Shown here piece after piece: positions 17,789 to 26,321 of a stretch of DNA of 64,000 nt (within the stretch, counting starts at the first letter, position 1; each line of letters starts with the position of its first letter). The DNA is taken from contig NZ_BAEG01000083.1 of the NCBI RefSeq assembly GCF_000238915.1, positions 124,001-188,000 of the forward strand, written 5' to 3'. This DNA comes from Arthrobacter globiformis NBRC 12137. Its GTDB lineage: Bacteria > Actinomycetota > Actinomycetes > Actinomycetales > Micrococcaceae. The position numbers and the translations under genes are program-made. The notes under the pieces are model-generated. The model was not told the origin of the DNA and made no database searches. It worked only from the letters and a program-made list of their open reading frames with translations.

Positions 17789-18976
17789 GTGTCTCAGCAC
17801 GCAAAATCTGACCCCCACACCGCCGGCAACGCGTCCGGCCCAACCAACGGTTCCGCAGCCGGCGCCGCGGCGGCCGGCGGCGGCGCACCCCGCCCGAAAC
17901 CCAGCGCAGCGGACATCAAGCGCTGGCGCCAGTACCTGGCCGACGAGCGGGCAGAGGCCGCCGTCTACCGCGACCTCGCCCAGAACCGCTCCGGCGAAGA
18001 GCGCGCCATTCTCCTGGCCCTCGCCGAGGCCGAAGGCCGCCACGAGGCGCACTGGCTGAAGCTCCTCGGCGAACACGCGGGCAAGCCCCGGCACGCTTCC
18101 CTGCGCAGCCGCCTTCTGGGCTTTCTCGCCCGGCACTTCGGGTCCGTGTTTGTGCTGGCGCTGGCGCAGCGGGCCGAGGGCCGCTCCCCCTACATCAGGG
18201 AGCCGTCGGCCACTCCGGCCATGGCGGCCGACGAGCAGATCCATGAGGAAGTGGTCCGCGGCCTGGCAACACGCGGCCGCAACCGGCTGGCCGGCACGTT
18301 CCGCGCCGCCGTCTTCGGCGCTAACGACGGACTGGTCAGCAATCTCGCGCTGGTCATGGGCATGGCCGCCACCGGCGTTGGCAGCGGCGTGGTCCTGCTC
18401 AGCGGGATTTCCGGACTCCTGGCCGGAGCGTTCTCCATGGGCGCCGGCGAATTCGTGTCGGTCCGTTCGCAGCGTGAACTCCTGGACGCCACACGCCCCA
18501 CGCAGGTGACGCTGGTGGCGGCACCCCAGTTGGACATCGAACACAACGAGCTTCTGCTGGTCTACCTGGCCCGCGGCATGTCCCGCGAGGCGGCCGAACA
18601 CCGGGTGGCCGAGCGCATGGGCCTCTTCACGTGCGACTGCGACCCAAGTCTCTCGCTCCATCCCGAACTGCCCGAGACTGAGGACGAGCACGAAGCCGTG
18701 GGCACCGCCTGGGGCGCCGCGCTCTCCAGCTTCTGCTTCTTCGCCTCCGGCGCCATCGTGCCCATCATTCCCTTCCTTTTCGGCATGACCGGAATCGGCG
18801 CCCTCATCGTGGCGGCCGTCCTGGTGGGCATCGCGCTGCTGGCCACCGGCGGCACCGTCGGCCTGCTGTCCGGCACCTCACCGCTGACCCGCGGACTGCG
18901 GCAGCTCGCCATCGGTCTGGGAGCGGCCGGCGTCACGTACCTCCTGGGCATGGCGTTTGGTGCTGTCATCGCCTGA
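17789..18976 (+). CDS. Ferritin-like/VIT1 fusion metal exporter (MbfA-like)
   Basis: A 395-residue protein with a Gly/Ala-rich leader, an N-terminal rubrerythrin-like domain (about 45-145, with WRQYLADERAEAAVYRDLA and AEAEGRHEAHW supplying Glu/His ligands) and a C-terminal CCC1/VIT1 transporter domain (about 170-395; GANDGLVSNLALVMG is the VIT1 signature). This architecture matches the erythrin-VIT family, of which MbfA is an iron/manganese exporter in alpha-proteobacteria. The GTG start has AGGAG five bases upstream. A role in iron detoxification is by analogy. Confidence 0.88.
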   Translation: MSQHAKSDPHTAGNASGPTNGSAAGAAAAGGGAPRPKPSAADIKRWRQYLADERAEAAVYRDLAQNRSGEERAILLALAEAEGRHEAHWLKLLGEHAGKPRHASLRSRLLGFLARHFGSVFVLALAQRAEGRSPYIREPSATPAMAADEQIHEEVVRGLATRGRNRLAGTFRAAVFGANDGLVSNLALVMGMAATGVGSGVVLLSGISGLLAGAFSMGAGEFVSVRSQRELLDATRPTQVTLVAAPQLDIEHNELLLVYLARGMSREAAEHRVAERMGLFTCDCDPSLSLHPELPETEDEHEAVGTAWGAALSSFCFFASGAIVPIIPFLFGMTGIGALIVAAVLVGIALLATGGTVGLLSGTSPLTRGLRQLAIGLGAAGVTYLLGMAFGAVIA

Positions 18977-19114
18977 TTGGCGGCTATCGCCCGGCAGGTT
19001 TCATGGGCCGGTGAGCTGAACTGTAAAGTAGGCCTGTTTGCCTGGTGCTTGAGTGCCTGGCCTGATTCGCCGGCAGAGGGGACGCGGCAGCGGTATGCCG
19101 TGAAAGGGGGTGCA

Positions 19115-20134
19115 GTGGAGGGTCAAGACCCCGGTCACAGTCAGCGCCGGCACCAGCCGCGCCACTCAGGTCCGGCTACCGCGGCGGCGAGGTTTATCCG
19201 CCGCCTGATCGTACTCGCTGCCCTTGGTTGCGCAGCCTTCCTCGCTGCCGGAATGGCGTACGGGGACCCGCGCTTTGCGGGCGTGCTGAACTTCCGCCTC
19301 GGGTCCGGGGACCAGTCCGCGTCCCGGCAGGGTGATTCCGGGCAGGACCCGGCCGGGCAGGATTCGGCCGGGCAAGATCCGACCGGGCAGGCGGGGCAAC
19401 CCGGGCCGGACCGACGGTCCGGTGGGGCTCAGGCCGGTGCGTCTGCTGGCCCGGACGGTACCGTGGGCGCACCGCCGCCGGGCCGCGAGGAGGCAGGTAC
19501 TCCCCTGGGCAACCCGGAGCCACCTGCGGAGCCCAGCACCTCGTACAAGTTTCTCGCCGTGAACAGTGACGGCGCCCCCGTGGGCTACTCGCCGTGCCGT
19601 CCGTTGCATTACGTGGTGAATGCCAGCCTTGCACCGGAGGGGGCAGCAGGCCTGGTTCCCCTGGCAATCCAGGCCATCTCCAAGGCCACCGGCATCCAGT
19701 TTGTTGACGACGGCGCCACAGATGAGCAGCCCTCGGACCAGCGCGCCCCCTACCAGCCGGAGACGTACGGCGAGCGCTGGGCACCCCTGCTCATCAGCTG
19801 GACCACGCCGGACGTGACCCCCAAGCTGGGCGGCAAGGTCATCGGCACCGGCGGCAGCACGTATTACAGCTACGGGACCGGGCCCAAGAGCTATGTCACC
19901 GGCAGCCTGGAGCTGGATGCCCCGCAGATGGCGACGGAACTGGAACGCCCCGACGGCACCGCCTACGCCACCGCAGTCATCCTCCATGAACTGGGCCACG
20001 TGATGGGGCTCGAGCACGTCACCGACCCCGTGCAGCTCATGTATCCGGAAATCGGAGCCCCCGACGGCCTCGCGGCCGGCGACCTGAACGGCCTCTACCA
20101 GCTCGGCAGGACACCCTGCCGCGCTGACCTGTAG
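19115..20134 (+). CDS. Membrane-anchored matrixin-like zinc metalloprotease
   Basis: A 339-residue protein with a basic N terminus and one membrane helix (about 28-48, LIVLAALGCAAFLAAGMAYG), then a Gly/Pro/Gln-rich linker with repeats of GQDxAGQD, and a C-terminal protease domain. HELGHVMGLEH is the full metzincin zinc site (HExxHxxGxxH), and VQLMYP about ten residues on is the Met-turn. This places it with M10/M12-type peptidases acting outside the membrane. The GTG start follows GGGGG at 5 nt; a GTG at 19100 is also possible. Substrate unknown. Confidence 0.82.
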   Translation: MEGQDPGHSQRRHQPRHSGPATAAARFIRRLIVLAALGCAAFLAAGMAYGDPRFAGVLNFRLGSGDQSASRQGDSGQDPAGQDSAGQDPTGQAGQPGPDRRSGGAQAGASAGPDGTVGAPPPGREEAGTPLGNPEPPAEPSTSYKFLAVNSDGAPVGYSPCRPLHYVVNASLAPEGAAGLVPLAIQAISKATGIQFVDDGATDEQPSDQRAPYQPETYGERWAPLLISWTTPDVTPKLGGKVIGTGGSTYYSYGTGPKSYVTGSLELDAPQMATELERPDGTAYATAVILHELGHVMGLEHVTDPVQLMYPEIGAPDGLAAGDLNGLYQLGRTPCRADL

Positions 20135-20176
20135 GCACCCGGCGCGTTCATCCGGCGCGTTCAGCCACCGCTGTGT

Positions 20177-21310
20177 TCATCCTCCAAGGACCGCGAGCGC
20201 CTCCTCCACGCTGTCCACCAGGAAGATCCGCTGTTCCATGGCCCGCCCCGCGGCGAGGCTTTGCAGCATCGGCCAGGCCGGGAACCGCTGCTCCCAGTGC
20301 TCCCTGCCGACCAGCACCATGGGGGTCATGGTCTCCGGGGCACCGTAGTAGTTCTCGCAGGCATCCTGGAAGATCTCCTGCACCGTACCCGCCGCACCCG
20401 GCAGGAACACGATCCCTCCGTTGCAGACCTCCAGGAGGATGGCCTCGCGGACCGCGTTGGCAAAGTACTTGGCAATGTGGGTGGCGAAGTAGTTGGGCGG
20501 TTCGTGGCCGTAAAACCAGGTGGGAATGCCGAGGGACGCGGTTCCGCCGGGAAAGCGTTCGACGGCGGCTGCCGCTGCACGTGCCCACGCGGACACCGAG
20601 GGGCGGAAGCCGGGGACGGCTGTGAGCTCTCGAAGCACACCGTGGAAATCGTCGTCGTCGGCCGTGCTGAGGTAGGCACCCAGGTTCGCGGCCTCCATGG
20701 CACCGGGGCCTCCGCCGGTGGCCACCAGGTGGCCGCGGCGGGCCAGGAGCCGGCCCAGTGTGGCGGCGGCGGCAAAGCCGCCGGTCCCCCGCTGCAGGGC
20801 ATGGCCGCCCATGACCCCGACGATGGAACGGCCTCCGCTGTTCAGGGTACGGACGAATTCCTCCAGGGCATCGCCGACGGCGTGATCGTGCAGGGCTGCC
20901 GCGAGGGTGGAGTCGAGGCGGTGCCGCTGGCCCGGCCGCATGCTCCATTGGTAGACCAAACCGTCGGGTGTTTTCTCGTACGGTCCATCGACGATGCCTG
21001 CGTACAGTTCCTGCGGGGTGTAGAGCCCTGCCCGGTACGGATTGAAGGGAACGCCGGTGAGCCGCGGGAAGATCAGCGCGCCCCGGCTGCGGAGTGACGC
21101 CTCCACGCCCGGGTCGAAGGTGCAGCCCAGGAAAACCGCGCCCTCGGCGTCCAGGGCTGCCAGGGCGGCACCCCGGCCGCGAAGGTCAAGCGACTGTGCG
21201 TGCCAGCCGTGCATCGCCCGGGCCCCGGCGCTTACCAGCCGGTCGAACCTGGCGATGCTGTCCACCTCAAGGGTGCGCGGGCTGGGGTTCAGGCTGCCGG
21301 AGGGGTTCAT
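20177..21310 (-). CDS. LOG-family (lysine decarboxylase-like) Rossmann protein
   Basis: A 377-residue protein with a LOG-type core: VATGGGPGAMEAANLGAY is the nucleotide-binding loop, and LPGAAGTVQEIFQDA matches the PGGxGTxxE motif except that the second Gly is Ala. It is much longer than cytokinin riboside monophosphohydrolases (about 190 residues); the first 150 residues form an extra region I cannot assign. Family function would be release of a base or ribose phosphate from nucleotides. The ATG begins MNPSGSLNPSPRTL. It is downstream of, and same strand as, an SDR gene, separated by a hairpin. Confidence 0.75.
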   Translation of the reverse strand: MNPSGSLNPSPRTLEVDSIARFDRLVSAGARAMHGWHAQSLDLRGRGAALAALDAEGAVFLGCTFDPGVEASLRSRGALIFPRLTGVPFNPYRAGLYTPQELYAGIVDGPYEKTPDGLVYQWSMRPGQRHRLDSTLAAALHDHAVGDALEEFVRTLNSGGRSIVGVMGGHALQRGTGGFAAAATLGRLLARRGHLVATGGGPGAMEAANLGAYLSTADDDDFHGVLRELTAVPGFRPSVSAWARAAAAAVERFPGGTASLGIPTWFYGHEPPNYFATHIAKYFANAVREAILLEVCNGGIVFLPGAAGTVQEIFQDACENYYGAPETMTPMVLVGREHWEQRFPAWPMLQSLAAGRAMEQRIFLVDSVEEALAVLGG

Positions 21311-21337
21311 GCTGCCCAGCCTAATGCGGTGTTCTGC

Positions 21338-21376
21338 CCGAAGTGCCCCGCCGGGAATCCCGGCGGGGCACTTCGG
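21338..21376. terminator. Perfect 19-bp hairpin downstream of the SDR gene
   Basis: Arms 21338-21356 and 21358-21376 (CCGAAGTGCCCCGCCGGGA) are perfectly complementary around one base. It follows the SDR stop on the minus strand and precedes the LOG gene start. No T-run follows, so termination may be Rho-assisted or the element may be a repeat. Confidence 0.55.
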
Positions 21377-21404
21377 ATAAATCAGGAACGGCTCAGGAAC
21401 CGGG

Positions 21405-22181
21405 TTAGGAAACCTGGAGGCCGCCGTTGATGTCGTAGGTAGCGGCCGTGATGTAGCCGGAGTCCGCACCCAGCAGGAAGGAGATCAGCGCAGCCACTTC
21501 TTCGCGGGTACCGACGCGCCCCATCATGATGCCCTCGGACATCTGGGCCTTGCGCTCCTCGGTCAGCGTCCCGCCCATGATGTCGGTGTCGATCGGACCC
21601 GGGGCGATGGCGTTCACGGTCACGCCGAACTCTCCCACTTCACGGGCCAGGGCCCGGGTGAAGCCGATGATGCCGGCCTTGGAGGCGCTGTAGGCCACCT
21701 TGGAGTAGGTGCCGCCGCCGCGCTGGGCGGAGATGGAGGAGATGCTCACGATGCGGCCGAGCTTGCGTTCGATCATGCCCTTGAGCACCCGCTGGGAAAC
21801 AACGAACGTGCCGCGCATGTTGATGGCGAAGACCTTGTCCCACTCGGCAACCGTGGTTTCCATGAAGGGGGTCGGGGAGCTGATGCCGGCCAGGTTGGCA
21901 AGTGCCACGATCGGCGGCAGGGACGCTTCGATCTCGCTGATCGCCCGGTCGACGGAAGCTTCGTCGGAGACGTCGGCGCCGACACCGATAGCCTTCACGG
22001 CACGGTTGGACCCGATCTCCGCGGCGGCGGCCTTCGCGTCCTCGGCATTGATGTCCAGGATCGCGATGGACCAGCCTTCGCTGGCCATGCGGTCAGCTGC
22101 TGCGCGGCCGATGCCGCGGGCGGACGCAGCGCCGGTCAGCACCACGGTGCGCTCTGCGGGGAAAGGGGTGATTGAGCTCAT
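21405..22181 (-). CDS. Short-chain dehydrogenase/reductase
   Basis: A 258-residue classical SDR. The NAD(P) loop is TGAASARGIG (about 16-25), two residues longer than the usual TGxxxGIG. NLAG (about 95) and the catalytic Ser with YSASK (about 163-167, YxxxK) are in place. Asp at the end of strand 2 (ILDIN) suggests NAD preference. SD GAAGG lies eight nt before the ATG. It follows an ACS-type organic-acid transporter on the same strand and is probably in its operon, so oxidation of a sugar acid or hydroxy acid is likely; the substrate is unknown. Confidence 0.85.
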   Translation of the reverse strand: MSSITPFPAERTVVLTGAASARGIGRAAADRMASEGWSIAILDINAEDAKAAAAEIGSNRAVKAIGVGADVSDEASVDRAISEIEASLPPIVALANLAGISSPTPFMETTVAEWDKVFAINMRGTFVVSQRVLKGMIERKLGRIVSISSISAQRGGGTYSKVAYSASKAGIIGFTRALAREVGEFGVTVNAIAPGPIDTDIMGGTLTEERKAQMSEGIMMGRVGTREEVAALISFLLGADSGYITAATYDINGGLQVS

Positions 22182-22216
22182 TGCGAGTATTCCTTCGGGT
22201 GTTCTCGGATGGGTCT

Positions 22217-23584
22217 TTAGTGGCTGGCCGGGGCGTCTGCGGCGGCCTTGACTGCGGGGTCCAGGGCAGCGTCGCCTTCGGGGCGCTTGCGGGCGTAGAG
22301 GTAGGTGGCCACAGCTGTGACACACAGGCAGAAGGAGAGGAACAGGAGGCCGCTCTGGTTGCTGCCCGTGGCGTCGTTGAACAGGCCGACGGCGTAGGGG
22401 GCAACGAAGCCGCCGAGGTTACCCAGCGAGTTCACCATGGCAAGGCCGGAGGCTGCTGCTGCGCCGGTCAGGGCTGCGGACGGCATGGACAGGAACGGGG
22501 CGATGGCTCCGTAGATACCCATTGCCGCTGCCGTGAGGGCCACCAGGGCCAGGACGGGGTTGACTTGGAGCAGGTAGCCAGCGGACAGCAGACCCACACC
22601 CGCGAGCACCATGCTGACCGAACTGTGCCAGGCACGCTTGCCCGTCTTGTCGGCACGCTTGCTCCAGAAGTAGACGAAGACTGCTGCGATGGCGTACGGA
22701 ATGAGGACGATGAAGCCGACCTGGGCGGTGGAGAACTTGCCGAGGGCAGCAACGATCGTGGGCATCCAGAGGCCCAGGCCGTAGATGCCGCAGACCAGGC
22801 CAAAGTACAGGGCCGAGTAGACGATGGTGCGCTTGTCCTTGAGGCCGGCCAGGAAGTTGTGGCTGCCGCCCTTGGACTTGGCTGCCAGTTCGGCGTCCAT
22901 GGTGGTGGCAAGCCATTCGCGCTCGTCGGCGTCGAGCCACTTGGCGTCCCGCGGGCGGTCCGTCATGAGGATCGGGGTCAGCACGCCAAGGAGGATGGCG
23001 GGGATGCCTTCGATGATGTAGAGCCACTGCCAGCCCTGCAGTCCAAGGATGCCGTCCATCTGGAGCAGCAGGCCCGAGACGGGCGCGCCCAGGGCGTTGG
23101 AAATGGGCTGGGCCAGGATGAAGATGCCCAGCACGGTGACGCGCTGTGCGGCCGGGAACCACAGGGTCAGGTAGAAGAGGATGGCCGGGAAGAAGCCGGC
23201 CTCTGCAGCGCCGAGCAGGAACCGGATGATGTAGTACGTGGTCTCGCCGTTCACCAGGGCCATCGCGGTGGCGAAGAGACCCCAGGTGATTAGAATGCGG
23301 GCCAGCCACTTGCGGGCGCCGAACTTGTACATGCCGGCGTTGCTGGGCACCTCCAGGAGGGCGTAGCCCAGGAAGAAGATTCCTGCGCCAAGACCGTAGG
23401 CCGCAGCCGTCAGGCCGATGTCCTCGCTCATGGTCAGCTTGGCGAACCCTACGTTGTTGCGGTCAAGGTACGCGACGAAGTAGAGGAGAACGATCAGCGG
23501 CATGACGCGGCGGCGGACTTTGCGGAGCGTGCGGTCGCCAAGCTCGCCGAGTCCGAAGGACTTTGTGGTTAATGAAGTCATCAT
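22217..23584 (-). CDS. MFS transporter, anion:cation symporter (ACS) family
   Basis: A 455-residue permease with 12 predicted helices. LLYFVAYLDRNNVGFAKLTM near residue 40 is the ACS family hallmark (tartrate, glucarate, phthalate, hexuronate transporters), followed by GIFFLGYALLEVPSN. The start is MM at 23584/23581. It is divergent-adjacent to nothing else and is flanked by an SDR gene (36 nt downstream) and an FCD-type GntR gene, which together suggest uptake and oxidation of a carboxylic acid. A GATGTC-A-GACATC palindrome lies about 110 bp upstream. Confidence 0.88.
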   Translation of the reverse strand: MMTSLTTKSFGLGELGDRTLRKVRRRVMPLIVLLYFVAYLDRNNVGFAKLTMSEDIGLTAAAYGLGAGIFFLGYALLEVPSNAGMYKFGARKWLARILITWGLFATAMALVNGETTYYIIRFLLGAAEAGFFPAILFYLTLWFPAAQRVTVLGIFILAQPISNALGAPVSGLLLQMDGILGLQGWQWLYIIEGIPAILLGVLTPILMTDRPRDAKWLDADEREWLATTMDAELAAKSKGGSHNFLAGLKDKRTIVYSALYFGLVCGIYGLGLWMPTIVAALGKFSTAQVGFIVLIPYAIAAVFVYFWSKRADKTGKRAWHSSVSMVLAGVGLLSAGYLLQVNPVLALVALTAAAMGIYGAIAPFLSMPSAALTGAAAASGLAMVNSLGNLGGFVAPYAVGLFNDATGSNQSGLLFLSFCLCVTAVATYLYARKRPEGDAALDPAVKAAADAPASH

Positions 23585-23691
23585 CGACCTTCTGTCTGGC
23601 GGTTCCCTGCCCTGCGGCTTCGCGGGGGGAATCCGCTGCTTGTCTGTGTGGGGGTTCTGTCCGGTTTTCAGTGATTACGTCTTACTTATCT

Positions 23692-23704
23692 GATGTCAGA
23701 CATC
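23692..23704 (-). promoter_or_regulatory. FCD/GntR-type operator upstream of the ACS transporter
   Basis: GATGTC-A-GACATC is a perfect 13-bp palindrome in the transporter's promoter region, within a longer CTGATGTCAGACATCTG context. Downstream on the minus strand are TAAGAC and TAATCA, possible -10 boxes. The regulator encoded next door is the obvious candidate ligand. The 23585-23880 gap holds nothing else I can support. Confidence 0.5.
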
Positions 23705-23880
23705 TGACGGAAGAACATGACCAAAAGCATAGGAGGGTGACGAGCATTACGTCAAGACGAAAAAGGCGGACGCGAGGAAAAGAAAACGCGGGCTAAGAAA
23801 CCGGTGCAGCTACGGGCAAGCCGGGGCCCGGCTAAAAGTCAAGACCCAGCAGAAAGTCAGGACCCGGAAACAGTCGGAGC

Positions 23881-24627
23881 CTAGGAGCGCTGGCCGTGGA
23901 CGTAACGTTCGTAGTCCTCGAACGTCTGGTCCATGTGCTCGTCCATGGCCTTGCGGGCCAGCTCGGCGTCGCCGGTGAGGATGCTCTCCAGCACGCGCTG
24001 GTGGAAGGCGATGGCGTGGCGCTGGATCTCCTCGATGGCCGACGTCTCGCGGCGGGCGCGGTAGAGGGACTGGCCCAGCTGGGCCAGGAGGGCGCGGACA
24101 AACGGGTTGCCGGAAGCCTTCAGCACGGTGTCGTGGAAGGCGATGTCCGCCGCCACGAACCCGTCAAGGTCTCCGGCCTGGTGATACCGCTTCATGTCCG
24201 CGATGGACGCCCGCATCTCCTCGGCATGCTCGGGGGTGTGGCGTCTGGCCGCGAGCGCGGCGGCGCCGGTTTCCACCATGCGCCGGACCTCGATCAGTCC
24301 ACGGGAAACTTGGTCGTCCGCGTTGCCGTGCGAGGCCGCCTTGATGATGGCGTCGAGGCCGGTCCAGTTGTCCGCCGGATTCACGAACGTCCCGCGGCCT
24401 GCTTTGACGTAAAGGATGTTCTGCGCCCGGAGTGCCTTTAGCGCCTCCCGGGCGGTCAGCCTGCTGACGTCATAGGCTTTGGCGATGTCGGCTTCCGGCG
24501 GCAATGCGTCATGCGGTTTCAGCCTGCCGTCGAGTATGTCGTCCAGCAGACCGTCAACGAGGTCGTCAACAAGTGTCCTGCGCCCCACCGACTGCCCTAC
24601 TTTCGCCTTGCCTCTTGCTGCCAACAC
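23881..24627 (-). CDS. FadR-subfamily GntR regulator (FCD domain)
   Basis: A protein of about 248 residues. The winged HTH spans about 15-80 (LPPEADIAKAYDVSRLTARE, then GRGTFV), and the all-helical FCD ligand domain follows (FVAADIAFHDTVLKASGNPF and HQRVLESILTGD carry the metal-binding Asp/His residues). Such regulators answer to sugar acids, pyruvate, lactate or amino acids. No clear ribosome site marks the start; GTG at 24627 is the best choice, with TTG at 24624 close by. It probably represses the transporter/SDR operon downstream. Confidence 0.82.
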   Translation of the reverse strand: MLAARGKAKVGQSVGRRTLVDDLVDGLLDDILDGRLKPHDALPPEADIAKAYDVSRLTAREALKALRAQNILYVKAGRGTFVNPADNWTGLDAIIKAASHGNADDQVSRGLIEVRRMVETGAAALAARRHTPEHAEEMRASIADMKRYHQAGDLDGFVAADIAFHDTVLKASGNPFVRALLAQLGQSLYRARRETSAIEEIQRHAIAFHQRVLESILTGDAELARKAMDEHMDQTFEDYERYVHGQRS

Positions 24628-24670
24628 TACCGAAGCCGGGCCAGCCGCAGTAAAAACGGTACAAAGTGCG

Positions 24671-25138
24671 TCAGCTTGTGGCCTGGTCGCCCGTAACGTA
24701 GGAGTCCAGCCTGGCGAGCGTCCGGTCAATATTCTCCGGATGGCGGCCAAGATAGCCGGCAAGCCGAAGCAGGAACTTGCCGCGGACATGACGGGCATCC
24801 CACTGTTCGGTCACGAGCGTTCCGGGCACGCCGCTGCTGTCCGTGGACGGTTCCAGCAGGTATCGCCACACATGCCCGTAGAAGTGGCGCCAGGCGATCA
24901 GGCGGCCCTCCTCGAACTCCGTGACGGTGTTGAGGATGCGGTAATTCAGTCTGATCTTCATTTCCATCCCGAAGTTGGCGCCCGGGCCGAGGCGCAGCGG
25001 GCCCCTCGGCTGGGCGCCTTTGACGGTGCCTGAACCGTCGATTTCGCTGTGCAGCGCTGGAGTGGCCAGGACCTCGAAGATGCGGTCCGGTGCTGCGGCG
25101 ATGAAACGGTCCCGGGACACCAAATAGCGGTTGTTCAT
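24671..25138 (-). CDS. SRPBCC/START-like ligand-binding protein
   Basis: A 155-residue protein of the SRPBCC superfamily (polyketide cyclase/dehydrase-like). It starts MNNRYLVSRDRFIAAAPDRI, with the IAAPxxxIFEVL strand-helix usual for the family, and includes a central sheet (RLIAWRHFYGHVWRYLLEP). No catalytic residues can be named. It is about 45 nt upstream of the FCD regulator on the same strand and divergent from an amidotransferase gene. Function unknown. Confidence 0.8.
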   Translation of the reverse strand: MNNRYLVSRDRFIAAAPDRIFEVLATPALHSEIDGSGTVKGAQPRGPLRLGPGANFGMEMKIRLNYRILNTVTEFEEGRLIAWRHFYGHVWRYLLEPSTDSSGVPGTLVTEQWDARHVRGKFLLRLAGYLGRHPENIDRTLARLDSYVTGDQATS

Positions 25139-25180
25139 CGGCCCAGCCTAAACCGCCCGGATATGGGGCAGAATTTGAGG

Positions 25181-26176
25181 ATGCAGAATTCAACGCGGAA
25201 TTCAGGACCGGTGCAGACACCGGACTCGACCCTGAGTGCGGTGCCGGGCGATGTGCGCCGGCCGCGGATCGGCATTCCCGTCCGGCTGAGCAGCTCGGCG
25301 GATCCGGACCCGCGGGTCGCAAAGGCCAACAGCCTCTTCGGCTGCATCGTCAGCCTCATCCGTGATGTCGGCGGGGAGCCGGTACTGCTCACCCCGGCGT
25401 CGCTGGAGCGCGGCCTGGCCGGCCCACCCTCGAGCGGAACGACGGACAGTGCCGTACCCGGCAGCGGCACACCCAAAAGCGGAACGGCCGACGGCGGCAC
25501 TTCCGACGGCGGGAAGGTGCCGGACGCGCCCGAGGCGCTGGACGGCGTCGTACTTCCCGGCGGCGGCGACGTTGACCCGCGCCTCTACGGCGAGGAACCT
25601 GGACCCTCCCTCTATGACGTCAACACGGAGCAGGACCGGCTGGACACCGCGGTGGCGCGGCGCGCGCTCGATGCCGGCATGCCGGTACTGGGAATCTGCC
25701 GCGGGCACCAGCTGCTCAATGTCCTGTACGGCGGGACGCTGGTCCAGGACATGACGCCGGGTACGGTGCCGCACCGCCAGATCCCGGCAGCGGCCAACCG
25801 GCCCTGGGTCTGGCACGAGGTGACAATCACCCCGGGATCCAAGGTGGCGAAGATGTACGCTGCCGTCCAGAATCTGGACGCCGGCGGGACGGAGTCCGCC
25901 GGGTCTGGTGAGGCCCCGGGTGATGAAGCGGCGGCCGCACCAGACCCGGCGGCCCCCGTCGAGGTCAAGATCGCATCCGGCCACCATCAGGCTGTGGACC
26001 GCGTGGCGCCGGGTCTGCTGGTGACCGCCGTGGCTGATGACGGCACGGTGGAGGCGCTGGAGGACCCCGATCGGTGGGTCGCGTCGGTGCAGTGGCATCC
26101 GGAGGCCCTGGAACCGACCGAAGAGCAACGGCTTGCCCCGTTCCGGGTGTTCGTGGAGGCCTGCCGGACCCCCTGA
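25181..26176 (+). CDS. Class I glutamine amidotransferase, PuuD-like
   Basis: A 331-residue peptidase C26 family protein (gamma-glutamyl-GABA hydrolase type). VLGICRGHQLLN carries the nucleophile Cys, PGGGDVDPRLYGE is the family loop, and WHPE supplies the His/Glu. Two low-complexity Gly/Ser/Ala/Pro-rich insertions (about 75-110 and 235-260) are not in the core family. An in-frame ATG at 25163 is the alternative start; neither has a good ribosome site. Family role is hydrolysis of gamma-glutamyl amides in putrescine breakdown; the true substrate is not shown. Confidence 0.82.
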   Translation: MQNSTRNSGPVQTPDSTLSAVPGDVRRPRIGIPVRLSSSADPDPRVAKANSLFGCIVSLIRDVGGEPVLLTPASLERGLAGPPSSGTTDSAVPGSGTPKSGTADGGTSDGGKVPDAPEALDGVVLPGGGDVDPRLYGEEPGPSLYDVNTEQDRLDTAVARRALDAGMPVLGICRGHQLLNVLYGGTLVQDMTPGTVPHRQIPAAANRPWVWHEVTITPGSKVAKMYAAVQNLDAGGTESAGSGEAPGDEAAAAPDPAAPVEVKIASGHHQAVDRVAPGLLVTAVADDGTVEALEDPDRWVASVQWHPEALEPTEEQRLAPFRVFVEACRTP

Positions 26177-26206
26177 CTCACCGGCTTTGCTGACCGACCG
26201 CGCTCC

Positions 26207-26277
26207 TTGACTGCCGGCGGCTCCCTGCTATGATCAAAATCAGAGTATGTCCTAACAAACGGACATGCCCTGACATA
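26207..26277 (+). promoter_or_regulatory. Promoter and operators of the inositol regulator gene
   Basis: TTGACT (26207-26212), 16 bp, then TATGAT (26229-26234) make a strong promoter. Just downstream are TATGTCCTAACAAA (26246-26259), the inverted pair ATGTCC/GGACAT (26247-26266) and TGCCCTGACATA (26266-26277). These overlap the expected transcript start, so the GntR protein probably represses itself. Confidence 0.7.
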
Positions 26278-26321
26278 CAGGACTCTGGACGCAGGACCCT
26301 GCAGCACAAAGGGAGCACTCA

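Noticed and set aside
18977..19114. Upstream extension of the matrixin gene from 18977
   Set aside because: It starts directly at the VIT1 gene stop, lacks a ribosome site, and the GTG at 19115 has a good one.
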